Source of the DNA: Microbacterium sp. Leaf159
Lineage (GTDB): Bacteria > Actinomycetota > Actinomycetes > Actinomycetales > Microbacteriaceae
Length of the DNA: 64,000 bases
Assembly (NCBI RefSeq): GCF_001423615.1
Contig: NZ_LMOU01000001.1
Coordinates: 756,538 to 820,537, forward strand
Direction: 5' to 3'
Below are positions 51,126 through 59,639 of this stretch, one piece after another. The first letter of the stretch is position 1. Every line of letters begins with the position of its first letter. Below the pieces are notes generated by a model. The model did no database searches and was not told the origin of the DNA. It saw nothing but the letters and a program-made list of their open reading frames with translations. Position numbers and translations under genes: made by a program.

Positions 51126-53225
51126 GTGACTGATGCCCCGATCGCAGACCGCCGCTCGACACTCCGCACTCACCACGGGGACACCTTCGATGACCCGTAC
51201 GAATGGCTGCGGGAGAAGGACTCCCCCGAGGTGATCGCGCATCTCGAGGCCGAGAACGCACACACCGAGTCGGAGCTCTCCCCCCTCGCCGGACTGCGCG
51301 AGACGCTGTTCCAGGAGATCAAGGGTCGAGTGCAGGAGACAGACCTCTCCGTGCCGACTCGGCGCGGCGACTGGTGGTATTACAGCCGCACCGAGGAGGG
51401 CTCCCAGTACGGCATCCACTGTCGTACTGCTGCGGCCGAGGGCGACTGGACTCCCCCGGTGCTCGAACCCGGCGTTCCGGTGGCCGGTGAGACCGTGCTG
51501 CTCGACGGCAACGTCGAGGCCGAGGGCCACGAGTTCTTCTCACTCGGCGCGTTCGACACCTCGGACGATGCCACCAGGCTGCTGTGGGCGACGGACTTCG
51601 AAGGCGACGAGCTCTATACGGTGCACGTCCGCGACCTCGTCACCGGAGAGACTCTCGCCGACGAGATCCCCGACACGGGAGGCGCGTTCTTCACCCCCGA
51701 CGGCACCGGCATCCTCTACACGACCAGGGATGACGCCTGGCGCCCCGACACCCTCTGGCTGCACCGCCTCGGCACGCCGGTGGCGGAGGACGTGAAGCTC
51801 TTCCACGAACCCGATGAGAAGTACTGGCTGGGCGCCGGGATCACCCGCAGTCGCAGGTACCTGGTGATCGCCGTCGGCTCCAGCATCACGAGCGAGGAGT
51901 ACCTCGTCGATCTCTCGGGCGATCTGACCGCGCCGCCCGAGATCGTCTGGCCCCGGCGCGAGGGCGTCGAGTACTCGCTCGAGCACGCGGTCGTCGACGG
52001 AGAGGATCGCCTGTACATCCTCCACAACGACGGCGCGCTGGACTTCGAGCTCGTGTCGGTCGCCGCATCCGCTCCCGGGGGCGAGCGTAGGGTCGTCCTG
52101 GCGCACGAACCAGGGCGCCGACTCCTCGGCATGGACGCGTTCCGCGACTTCGCCACGGTCGAGTACCGCCGTGAGGGGCTGGAGCGCGTCGGGCTGCTCG
52201 ACTACTCGACGGACGCCGTCGAGGACATCGTCTTCGACGAGCCCCTGTACTCGGCCGGTGTCAGCGGCAACCCGGAATGGCACTCGCCGTACCTGCGCCT
52301 CGGCTACACCTCGTTCGTCACACCCGGCACCGTGTACGAGCTCGACCTCGCGACGCGCGAACTCGAACTCCGCAAGCAGGTCGCCGTCCTCGGCGGCTAC
52401 GACCCGCTCGACTACGGCCAGCAGCGCGCCTGGGCCACCGCATCCGACGGCACTCGCGTGCCCATCTCGCTCGTCTGGAAGCGCTCCTTCGGCGACCCGG
52501 GTTCCGAGGCTCGACCCGTTCACCTCTACGGCTACGGGTCATACGAGCACTCGATCGACCCCGGCTTCTCGGTCGCCCGTCTGTCCGAGCTCGACCGAGG
52601 CATCGTCTTCGCCGTCGCGCACGTGCGCGGTGGCGGCGAGATGGGACGGCAGTGGTACGAAGACGGCAAGCTGCTGAACAAGCGCAACACGTTCACGGAC
52701 TTCGTCGCATGCGCCGAGCACCTCGTCGAGCAGGGCATCACGACCCCCGAGAGGCTCGTCGCGGAGGGCGGCAGCGCCGGCGGCCTGCTCATGGGAGCCA
52801 TAACGAACCTCGCTCCCGAGCTCTTCGCCGGAGTTCTGGCCGCCGTTCCGTTCGTCGACGCGCTCACGACGATCCTCGACCCGTCGCTCCCGCTCACGGT
52901 GATCGAGTGGGACGAATGGGGTGACCCGCTGCACGGGGCTGACGTCTACGAGTACATGAAGTCGTACTCGCCGTACGAGAATGTGCGTGAAGGCGTCGAG
53001 TATCCCCGCATCCTCGCCGTCACGTCGCTCAACGACACCCGCGTGCTCTACGTCGAGCCGGCCAAGTGGATCGCGGCGCTGCGCGTCGCAGGAGCCTCGG
53101 ACGCAATGCTCAAGTGCGAGATGGTCGCCGGTCACGGTGGCGTGAGCGGGCGGTACAACTCGTGGAAGGAGCGCGCCTTCGAGCTGGCGTGGATCCTCGA
53201 CACGGTCGGGCTCGCCTCACGCTGA
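51126..53225 (+). CDS. ptrB: Oligopeptidase B (S9 prolyl oligopeptidase family)
   Basis: This is a 699-residue cytoplasmic serine peptidase cleaving short peptides after basic residues. The N-terminal beta-propeller includes DDPYEWLREKDSPEVIAHLEAENAHTE and the C-terminal catalytic domain holds Ser550 in EGGSAGGLLMGA. Catalytic Asp and His lie in SLNDTRVLYVEPAKW and GHGGVSGRYNSWKERAFE. The specificity Glu residues of the oligopeptidase B type are in the HVRGGGEMGRQWYEDGK region. The start is GTG at 51126, 7 bases after TAGCGT. A reading extending upstream would run through the divergent PiT gene. An 18-bp terminator follows. Confidence 0.93.
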   Translation: MTDAPIADRRSTLRTHHGDTFDDPYEWLREKDSPEVIAHLEAENAHTESELSPLAGLRETLFQEIKGRVQETDLSVPTRRGDWWYYSRTEEGSQYGIHCRTAAAEGDWTPPVLEPGVPVAGETVLLDGNVEAEGHEFFSLGAFDTSDDATRLLWATDFEGDELYTVHVRDLVTGETLADEIPDTGGAFFTPDGTGILYTTRDDAWRPDTLWLHRLGTPVAEDVKLFHEPDEKYWLGAGITRSRRYLVIAVGSSITSEEYLVDLSGDLTAPPEIVWPRREGVEYSLEHAVVDGEDRLYILHNDGALDFELVSVAASAPGGERRVVLAHEPGRRLLGMDAFRDFATVEYRREGLERVGLLDYSTDAVEDIVFDEPLYSAGVSGNPEWHSPYLRLGYTSFVTPGTVYELDLATRELELRKQVAVLGGYDPLDYGQQRAWATASDGTRVPISLVWKRSFGDPGSEARPVHLYGYGSYEHSIDPGFSVARLSELDRGIVFAVAHVRGGGEMGRQWYEDGKLLNKRNTFTDFVACAEHLVEQGITTPERLVAEGGSAGGLLMGAITNLAPELFAGVLAAVPFVDALTTILDPSLPLTVIEWDEWGDPLHGADVYEYMKSYSPYENVREGVEYPRILAVTSLNDTRVLYVEPAKWIAALRVAGASDAMLKCEMVAGHGGVSGRYNSWKERAFELAWILDTVGLASR

Positions 53226-53237
53226 CCACCCTCAGCG

Positions 53238-53278
53238 ACGAGAGCGGGCCGATCCGGTGAGGATCGGCCCGCTCTCGT
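53238..53278. terminator. Bidirectional terminator after oligopeptidase B
   Basis: A perfect 18-bp stem (53238-53255 with 53261-53278) around the loop GGTGA lies between the convergent ptrB and pfkA genes. The core is GGGCCGATCC/GGATCGGCCC. It begins 12 bases after the ptrB stop. Confidence 0.8.
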
Positions 53279-53299
53279 GAGGAGTGTCTCGCCGTCGGC

Positions 53300-54328
53300 T
53301 CAGCCGAACAGGGCGGCAGCTTCGTCGTAGCGGCTGCGGGGAACCGTGTTCAGCTCGCCGAGGGCCTCGGCGAACGGGACACGCACGATGTCGGTCCCCT
53401 GCATCGCGACCATCTGGCCCCATGCTCCGTCAACCAGTGCATCGGCGGCGTGCAGTCCGAGTCGCGTGGCGAGCACGCGGTCGAACGCCGAGGGCGATCC
53501 CCCGCGCTGGATGTGACCGAGGATCGTGGCGCGAGTCTCGATTCCGGTGATCCTCTCGATCGCCGGTGCGAGCTGGTCGCCGATGCCGCCCAGACGGGGG
53601 CGGTTGAATGCGTCCAGCCCCTTGTCGCTGTACGCCTCGTCCATGCCGAGCAGCTTGAATCCTTCGGAGACCACGACGAGCGGCGCGCGACCGCGATCGT
53701 GGGCACTCGAGACGAGCTCGGTGATGTCGTCGATCGACATCGGGACCTCGGGGATGCAGATGGCGTGTGCGCCCGCCGCCATCCCGGCGTGCAACGCGAT
53801 CCAGCCGACGTGGCGCCCCATGACCTCGGCCACCATGCAGCGCTGGTGGGAGTCTCCGGTGGTGCGCAGACGGTCCATCGCATCCGTGGCGATGTTGACG
53901 GCCGTGTCGAAGCCGAACGAGTAGTCGGTGGCGCGGAGGTCGTTGTCGATGGTCTTCGGCACGCCGATGACGTTGATGCCGTCCTTCGCGAGGCGGTCGG
54001 CCGCTGCGAGGGTCCCCTCGCCGCCGATGGCGATGATGCCGTCGATCTTGTGGCCGTAGAGCGTCTTGGCGATGTTCTCCGCGCCGCCGCGCTCACCCTC
54101 GTAGGGGTTGGTGCGGCTGGTGCCGAGGATCGTTCCGCCGACCTTCGACAGGCCCTTCACCTCGTGCCGGGTGAGAGGGAAGAAGTCTCCGTCGACGACG
54201 CCTCGCCATCCGTCGCGGATGCCGACGAACTCGAGGTCGTATGTCGTGGTGCCCTTGAGCACGATGCCGCGGATCACCGCGTTGAGTCCGGGGCAGTCGC
54301 CACCGCTCGTCAGAATGCCGATCTTCAT
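53300..54328 (-). CDS. pfkA: 6-phosphofructokinase
   Basis: PfkA phosphorylates fructose 6-phosphate to the 1,6-bisphosphate in glycolysis. The 342-residue protein shows [18 protein letters not shown], GGEGT at 102-106, PKTIDNDL with the catalytic Asp near 128, and [22 protein letters not shown]. Gly105 sits where E. coli has Gly104, the residue linked to ATP use, while PPi-dependent enzymes have Asp there. However, Lys125 is at the position of Gly124, which is Lys in PPi enzymes. This places it in the mixed-substrate actinobacterial group, and ATP dependence is the better guess. It follows a 220-base region with an inverted repeat. Confidence 0.93.
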   Translation of the reverse strand: [342 protein letters not shown]

Positions 54329-54505
54329 GCTTGCCTCAGACGGGTTCAGGGGAAGGGGAAAAGGCGACGCTGCCTGCGATCGACACTAGTGCCCCGATGC
54401 GCGCACGCGCCATTCGAGGCGACGAAAACCGAGGATCTTGCGGTCACCTCGGGACGATTCGCAAGAAATGCCTTGAGCGGCCCGGGAGAACGAGAAATCG
54501 GCGCC

Positions 54506-54521
54506 AAGAATCGAGATTCTT
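54506..54521. promoter_or_regulatory. AT-rich inverted repeat between pfkA and SNF2 gene
   Basis: AAGAATC-GA-GATTCTT is a 7-bp inverted repeat in the 220-base region upstream of pfkA, 178 bases before its start and 29 bases after the SNF2 stop. It may be an operator for pfkA or a weak terminator for the SNF2 gene. No T-run follows. Confidence 0.3.
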
Positions 54522-54549
54522 AACGCCGATCTTTCGAGAGCTGCTACCG

Positions 54550-56694
54550 TCAGGCCGCCCCGAGGGCTTCCCGCAGCAGGTGCATGAGAGCCCCGAGCTG
54601 CACGGGCTCCGCCGCCGCGTCATCGACGGCCTCACCGTCGAGAGCCCGCGCCGCGAGCCCCTGCTTCTGGTCGATGAGTTCGGCGATCTTCGCATCGACG
54701 GTGTGAGCCGCGATGATCCGCCACGCCGTGACCGGCTCGTCCTGACCGATGCGGTGCACTCGGTCGATCGCCTGAGTCTGCTCCGCAGCTGTCCACGAGA
54801 GCTCTGCGAGGACGACGTTGGATGCCGCCTGCATGTTGAGGCCCACGCCGGCTGCCGTCAGCGAGCACACCGCGATGCCGACGTCGGGATCGCTGTTGAA
54901 GTCATCGATCGCCTGCTGACGCGCGGTCGACGTCTGGTCGCCACGGATGGAGACCGAGCGGATGCCGGCCGACGCGAAGTGCGCCTCGGCCTGATCCATC
55001 ACGTCGATGTGCTTCGCGAAGAACACGACCTTGCCCACCGAACGCTGGAGCTGCGCCGCGTAGTCCGCCGCGAGCTGCGCCTTCGCCTGTCCGATGCGAC
55101 GAACCATGGTGAAGACGTTGTCACCTCCGGTGCCTGCGGCCTTCGATTCCTCGAGCTCGTTCTGAGCGACCAGTCGAACGATGTCCTCGTCGATCTCGCC
55201 CGGTGCGAGCCCGCGGTCGCCGCGTGCCTCGATGATCCTGCGGTAACGCGCCGCGAGCCGCTCACCGAGCTCGCGCTCGGCCTGACGGATGCTGCGCCCG
55301 AACTCGTCATCCAGCTGCACCGGCAGATCGGCGATGAGCTTGTCGGGGAGATCGGCCGCGACATCCTTCTTCTTACGGCGGACGATCCCCATGGAGATGA
55401 CCGCTTCACGGGCCTCGGGATAGAACGCCTTGTCTGCAGGCGTGAATCCGGTCGCGTCGAGCTTCTCCATCAGCTCGGGGCCGGGCTTCTCGCCCGTCGT
55501 CCAGCCGAGGAAGCGCCAGATCGCGTCGAAGTCCTCGACGTCATTGATCAGCGGCGTTCCGGTGAGTGCGAGCATCAGCGGGTTGCCGCCCGGCGTGCGC
55601 TCGCGCACGCGGTTGGCCAGCGAGAGCACGTTCTGGGAGCGCTGCGAGCTGAGGTTCTTGATGAAGTGCGCCTCGTCGACGACCATGCCTCGGAGGCCGA
55701 TCGATGCGAGCCACGACATGTGACGATCGAGGATCTCGTAGTTCACGATGAAGATGTCGGCGAACGCGTCGATGTCGGTGCCATCACCCTGGATGACCGT
55801 CGCTCGGCGCTGCGGCGTCCATCGCTCGACCTCCCGCGCCCAGTTCATCTTCACGACGTTGGGCACCACCACGAGAAGCGGGTACGCGCCGGCGACAGAC
55901 GCGGCGAGCAGGGACTGAGCCGTCTTGCCGAGGCCGGGTTCGTCGGCGAGGAGGAAGCTCCTGTGTCCCTCGCGCACAGCCTCGAGGAAGCGCGACTGGT
56001 GCACCATCACCTCGAGACCCTTCGGCGAGAGGTGGTCGTACTCGGGTGCGGGCGGGAGATCCATGCTCGCCGCGCCTCCCCCTGCGCCCGTCTCGAACGC
56101 CTTGTAGAGGGGCCCCATGAGCTCCCAGCCGTCGAGGCGGCGGCGGGGGGTCGTGCTGGCGCGCGGGGTGAGATCCGGAGCGAGGAACGGGTTCGCGAGC
56201 TGGCGCGATTCGACGGACGGCGGCGTCACCTGACGTTCGGCGATCGCGGCGGACACGACGGACGTCTGCACGGGCGCTATGTCGGCGATGATGAGTTCTT
56301 CGGGGGCGAGTTCCGCACCCGACTCGAGCAGCCAGTCGCGCCGCATCCGCTTCGCGACAGGCGACGTCGCCTGATCGGCTTCGAGCAGCTGGATCAGCGA
56401 CGTGTCGCGGGCAGCGGTCTTGGCGAGGATAGTCGCGACGCCGTCGAGCCGCTTGAGGAGCTCCGCACGGGCGGCATCGGCGATCTCGGTGTCCGCCTTG
56501 ACCCTGGCGCGCTCTTCGCGCACCAGGAACGCGATCACCTGGAACTTCACCCGGTTCGTCGGGCCCAGCTTTCCCCGCTGCGACTTCGCCTCGATCTCGC
56601 GCACCTTGCGCGCGAGGATCGGGATGAGGGGCGCCTCATCGTCGCGACGAGACGTCTTCTTGCGCCGCGTTGCGGCAGTCGCCGTGGTCGGCAT
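54550..56694 (-). CDS. SNF2-family DEAH helicase/ATPase
   Basis: This is a 714-residue SNF2-like double-stranded DNA translocase. The first 200 residues are a charged region without a recognised domain. The ATPase has DEPGLGKT (Walker A-type, residues 251-258), LLVVVPNVVKMNWAREVERW, DEAH at 340-343 (VVDEAHFIKN), LTGTPLINDVEDFDAIWRFLGW, and the C-terminal helicase motifs VVFFAKHIDVMDQAEAHF and QAIDRVHRIGQDEPV. It resembles stand-alone actinobacterial SNF2 proteins of the SMARCAL1-like type. A LexA-like box (56780-56791) lies upstream with a TACGGT -10 hexamer. The ATG at 56694 has AGGAGG close by. A repair role is inferred. Confidence 0.9.
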   Translation of the reverse strand: MPTTATAATRRKKTSRRDDEAPLIPILARKVREIEAKSQRGKLGPTNRVKFQVIAFLVREERARVKADTEIADAARAELLKRLDGVATILAKTAARDTSLIQLLEADQATSPVAKRMRRDWLLESGAELAPEELIIADIAPVQTSVVSAAIAERQVTPPSVESRQLANPFLAPDLTPRASTTPRRRLDGWELMGPLYKAFETGAGGGAASMDLPPAPEYDHLSPKGLEVMVHQSRFLEAVREGHRSFLLADEPGLGKTAQSLLAASVAGAYPLLVVVPNVVKMNWAREVERWTPQRRATVIQGDGTDIDAFADIFIVNYEILDRHMSWLASIGLRGMVVDEAHFIKNLSSQRSQNVLSLANRVRERTPGGNPLMLALTGTPLINDVEDFDAIWRFLGWTTGEKPGPELMEKLDATGFTPADKAFYPEAREAVISMGIVRRKKKDVAADLPDKLIADLPVQLDDEFGRSIRQAERELGERLAARYRRIIEARGDRGLAPGEIDEDIVRLVAQNELEESKAAGTGGDNVFTMVRRIGQAKAQLAADYAAQLQRSVGKVVFFAKHIDVMDQAEAHFASAGIRSVSIRGDQTSTARQQAIDDFNSDPDVGIAVCSLTAAGVGLNMQAASNVVLAELSWTAAEQTQAIDRVHRIGQDEPVTAWRIIAAHTVDAKIAELIDQKQGLAARALDGEAVDDAAAEPVQLGALMHLLREALGAA

Positions 56695-56779
56695 GCTCCT
56701 CCTGAGCGTGAAGGCCGAGCATCCACAGGATGCGGCAGCCGTTCTCGATGTCCGCGTGTGGCGTGAGCCAGGACCGTAC

Positions 56780-56791
56780 GAACAGTAGTTC
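56780..56791 (-). promoter_or_regulatory. LexA-like box upstream of SNF2 helicase
   Basis: GAAC-AGTA-GTTC matches the 8-base core of the actinobacterial SOS box exactly, and 9 of 12 positions of TCGAAC-N4-GTTCGA overall. On the minus strand TACGGT, a -10-like hexamer, overlaps its end. It lies 86 bases before the helicase ATG. SOS control is inferred. Confidence 0.55.
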
Positions 56792-56902
56792 CGGTGATCA
56801 TCGACGCGCGACTCGGTCGCGAGATTCGCCGACCACCGTGGCCCATTCTACGCCATGCCGACCTGCGGACCGAGATCACGTCACGGAGAGTTGGGGCGGA
56901 GT

Positions 56903-57856
56903 TCAGCTTCGCGGAGCTGCGAGGACCCGTTCGGCGTCGGTGACGTCGGCGGCCATCTGCGACTTGAGCTTCTCGATGCCCTCGAAGGCGACCATGCCGC
57001 GCAGACGTTCGACGAACTCGACGGTGACGTCGTGGCCGTACAGATCGAGGTCCGTCTCACCGAGCACGTGTGCTTCGACCTGGCGTTCGAGGACGTCATC
57101 GAACGTCGGGTTGGTGCCCACCGAGATCGCAGCCCGGTGACGGATCCCGGTCTCGTGATCGACGAGCCAGCCTGCGTACACCCCGTCGCCCGGCACGAAC
57201 GAGTCGACCGAGGCCGAGAGGTTCGCTGTCGGGAATCCGAGTTCCCTCCCGCGCTTGAGTCCGTGCACGACCTCGCCCCGCACGTCGACGTGGCGGTCGA
57301 GCACACGCGCGGCAGTCGTCACATCCCCGTCCATCAGCAGTTCGCGGATCCAGGTCGACGAGACCCGTCGCTCGGAGCCGTCAAGGAAGACGTCGTCGAC
57401 GACCTCGACGGTGAAGCCGAGCTGCGGACCCAGCTCCCGCAGCAACGCGGGCGTTCCCGCTCCCCCGCGCCCGAACCGGAAGTCCTCGCCCACGAGCACC
57501 GTCGACACCCCGAGCGCTCCGACCAGGATGCTCGTGACGAATTCCTCGGCGCTGCGCGCGGCGAACTCGGCGTCGAAAGTGAGCAACAGAGTCGCGTCGA
57601 GTTCGAGCTCGCTCAGCAGCTCGAGCTTGCGCTCGACGGTGACGACGTTCTCGGGGCAGCGATCGGGTCGCAGCACGGCGAGCGGATTGCGGTCGAACGT
57701 GACGGCGACCGCGCGGAGGCCGGACTCTTCGGCAACCTGCTTCAGCCGGCGGATGACCGCCCGATGCCCGGCATGGACGCCGTCGAACTTTCCGATCGCG
57801 ACGACGGAGGGACCGAAGTCCTCCGGCACCTCCTGAGGGTCGCGGAAGACGATCAT
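56903..57856 (-). CDS. ribF: Bifunctional riboflavin kinase/FAD synthetase
   Basis: RibF phosphorylates riboflavin to FMN and adenylates FMN to FAD. The 317-residue protein has an N-terminal FAD synthetase domain (VVAIGKFDGVHAGHRAVIRRLKQ, with the GxFDGVHxGH nucleotidyltransferase motif near residues 22-31, and VLVGEDFRFGRGGAGT). Its C-terminal kinase domain has GEVVHGLKRGRELGFPTANLSA, DGVYAGWL, and GTNPTFDD. The ATG at 57856 overlaps the preceding membrane gene by four bases (ATGA). It is part of the truB-membrane-membrane-ribF chain. Confidence 0.97.
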   Translation of the reverse strand: MIVFRDPQEVPEDFGPSVVAIGKFDGVHAGHRAVIRRLKQVAEESGLRAVAVTFDRNPLAVLRPDRCPENVVTVERKLELLSELELDATLLLTFDAEFAARSAEEFVTSILVGALGVSTVLVGEDFRFGRGGAGTPALLRELGPQLGFTVEVVDDVFLDGSERRVSSTWIRELLMDGDVTTAARVLDRHVDVRGEVVHGLKRGRELGFPTANLSASVDSFVPGDGVYAGWLVDHETGIRHRAAISVGTNPTFDDVLERQVEAHVLGETDLDLYGHDVTVEFVERLRGMVAFEGIEKLKSQMAADVTDAERVLAAPRS

Positions 57857-58299
57857 GCGGACACCTCGGCGGCGGGTGCCTCCTGCACAGCACGGGTCGG
57901 TCGGTGGGTGCGCAGCCACCAGATCCCGAAGACCGGGAGCACGAGCGGGATGAACACGTAGCCCCGCCCGAACATCGACCAGACGGTGTCATGCGGGAAG
58001 AGGTCGGGGAAGAAGATGCTGAGCGCGCCGATCACCAGGACGCCCGTGAGTTCGAACACGATCGCGATCCACGCCACGACGTACCAGCCACGCCTCTCAG
58101 CGAGCACGAGCGCCAGGGTCGCGAGGATGTAGACGACCGCTGCCAGCGCCGAGAGCGAGTACGCCACTGGCGCCTCGTCGAACTGCCGGAAGATCTGCAC
58201 GAAGCTTCGACCGGTCGCCGCCAGCGCCATGACGGCGTAGACGATCACGAGGACACGGCCGATGCCGGTCATCCTGGAGGTGGGGACGGTGGTGCTCAT
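57853..58299 (-). CDS. Four-helix membrane protein in truB-ribF operon
   Basis: This is a 148-residue integral membrane protein of a kind I cannot assign. Four membrane segments are visible: IGRVLVIVYAVMALAATGRSFV, LSALAAVVYILATLALVLA, YVVAWIAIVFELTGVLVIGALSI, and YVFIPLVLPVFGIWWLR. The C-terminal tail is short and polar. The ATG at 58299 is preferred over the longer frame because the hydrophobic start then follows normal spacing. Its end overlaps ribF (ATGA), implying coupling. A flavin or riboflavin-related role is only a guess from context. Confidence 0.78.
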   Translation of the reverse strand: MSTTVPTSRMTGIGRVLVIVYAVMALAATGRSFVQIFRQFDEAPVAYSLSALAAVVYILATLALVLAERRGWYVVAWIAIVFELTGVLVIGALSIFFPDLFPHDTVWSMFGRGYVFIPLVLPVFGIWWLRTHRPTRAVQEAPAAEVSA

Positions 58300-58352
58300 A
58301 GCTCCACCCATTCTAGGTCCGGGCCGGGGACCCAGGATGCCCACCGGGAAGC

Positions 58353-58721
58353 TCAGGCGACCTGGATCGTCCAGATGACGTGCATCCGCCAGACCATGAT
58401 CGCGACGGCGAGCCCGGCGACTCCGAGGATGACCGTGCTCCACCTGCTTCTCTCCATGAGCGCCCAGAGCACCGCACCGATCGGCAGCAGCACCGCGGAG
58501 ACGAGATAGACCCAGTACTCGAGCAGATCACCCGTCGGAGGGTTGCCCACGAGCGGTGCCACGATCGCGACGACGACCTGCACGACCAGGAGCAGCTCGA
58601 CGAGCGCGAGAGCGCCGACCGAGAAGTCGCTCGGACGCCGACCGGCGAGACCGAGGATGATGCAGAAGAGTCCGGCGGCGGTCGCCACCGCGATCTGGGC
58701 GATCGTCAGCCACAGGATCAT
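58353..58721 (-). CDS. Small membrane protein in truB-ribF operon
   Basis: This is a 122-residue protein with four membrane segments (ILWLTIAQIAVATAAGLFCIILGLA, VGALALVELLLVVQVVVAIVAPLV, YWVYLVSAVLLPIGAVLWALM, and STVILGVAGLAVAIMVWRMHVIWTI). No family is recognised. The pattern of charged loops between short helices resembles small actinobacterial integral membrane proteins. Its ATG overlaps the truB stop by four bases (ATGA). It lies 53 bases before the second membrane gene, and both sit between truB and ribF. Confidence 0.75.
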   Translation of the reverse strand: MILWLTIAQIAVATAAGLFCIILGLAGRRPSDFSVGALALVELLLVVQVVVAIVAPLVGNPPTGDLLEYWVYLVSAVLLPIGAVLWALMERSRWSTVILGVAGLAVAIMVWRMHVIWTIQVA

Positions 58722-59611
58722 CGGGTCGCCTCGGGCATGTTCATCGCGCTCTTCAAGTCAGCTCCCCGTCGCTCGACGACGCCGACGAGCACACCGTCCT
58801 CGTCGATCGCGGCGGCCAGGACACCGGTCAGTCGAGAGGCCTGGTCGGTGAGCCGTTTGCCGTGCCGGAGATCCCTGGCATCCGCCGCCGAGACGGGGAG
58901 CGGGTCGAGCACCCGTGCTGCCGCAGCGGCCGGAGTCAGAAGCGCCGTCTCGACGATGTCCTCGATCACCACGGCATCCGCGACGTCGAAGTCGCCGACT
59001 CGGGTGCGTCGCAGCGCAGTGAGGTGTCCTCCGACGCCGAGATCTGCGCCGAGATCGCGGGCCAGTGAGCGGATGTAGGTGCCGGACGAGCAGTCGACCA
59101 CGACGTCGAGATCCAGGAAGCCGTCGCCCGAGCGCTCGGCGAGGATCTCGAACCGGGAGACCGTGACATCGCGCGCGGCGAGGACGACCTCCTCCCCGGC
59201 CCGCACCCGGTCGTAGGCGCGTCGGCCGTCGACCTTGATCGCTGACACCGAGCTCGGCACCTGCGAGATCTCCCCCGTCAGCGTGGCCACACCCGCCGCA
59301 ACCCGCTCCGGAGTCACCGCATCCCACGCCTGCTCGGGCGCGCGTGTGAGGATCTCGCCGTCGGCGTCGTCCGTGCCGGTCGTCTGCCCGAGCCTGATCG
59401 TCGCCTCGTACGTCTTGTCCGCGCCGACGATGTAGGTCAGCAGGCGCGTGGCGCCCTCGACGCCGATCACGAGCAGGCCGGTAGCCATCGGATCGAGAGT
59501 CCCGGCGTGCCCGACCTTGCGGGTACCGAGCGCCCGTCGCGTGCGCGCAACCACATCGTGGCTGGTCAGTCCAGCGGGCTTGTCGACGAGGAGGATGCCG
59601 GGCGAGACCAT
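58718..59611 (-). CDS. truB: tRNA pseudouridine(55) synthase
   Basis: TruB makes pseudouridine 55 in the T arm of tRNAs. The 297-residue protein has the family start ILLVDKPAGLTSHDVVARTRR, the catalytic Asp in KVGHAGTLDPMATGLLVIGVEGATRLL, YEATIRLGQTTGTDDADGE, and the RNA-contacting YDRVRAGEEV and YIRSLARDLGADLGVGGHLTALRRT. The ATG at 59611 is 6 bases after TAGGCT, so it is probably leaderless. It is followed by two membrane genes and ribF, with rbfA farther upstream, the standard actinobacterial set. Confidence 0.97.
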   Translation of the reverse strand: MVSPGILLVDKPAGLTSHDVVARTRRALGTRKVGHAGTLDPMATGLLVIGVEGATRLLTYIVGADKTYEATIRLGQTTGTDDADGEILTRAPEQAWDAVTPERVAAGVATLTGEISQVPSSVSAIKVDGRRAYDRVRAGEEVVLAARDVTVSRFEILAERSGDGFLDLDVVVDCSSGTYIRSLARDLGADLGVGGHLTALRRTRVGDFDVADAVVIEDIVETALLTPAAAAARVLDPLPVSAADARDLRHGKRLTDQASRLTGVLAAAIDEDGVLVGVVERRGADLKSAMNMPEATR

Positions 59612-59639
59612 CCATCAAGCCTACGGTGCGACCGGATGC

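Noticed and set aside
49563..53225. A 1220-codon frame joining upstream sequence to oligopeptidase B
   Set aside because: The first 520 or so codons lie antisense to the PiT transporter. The true start is the GTG at 51126, with a -10 element 7 bases upstream.
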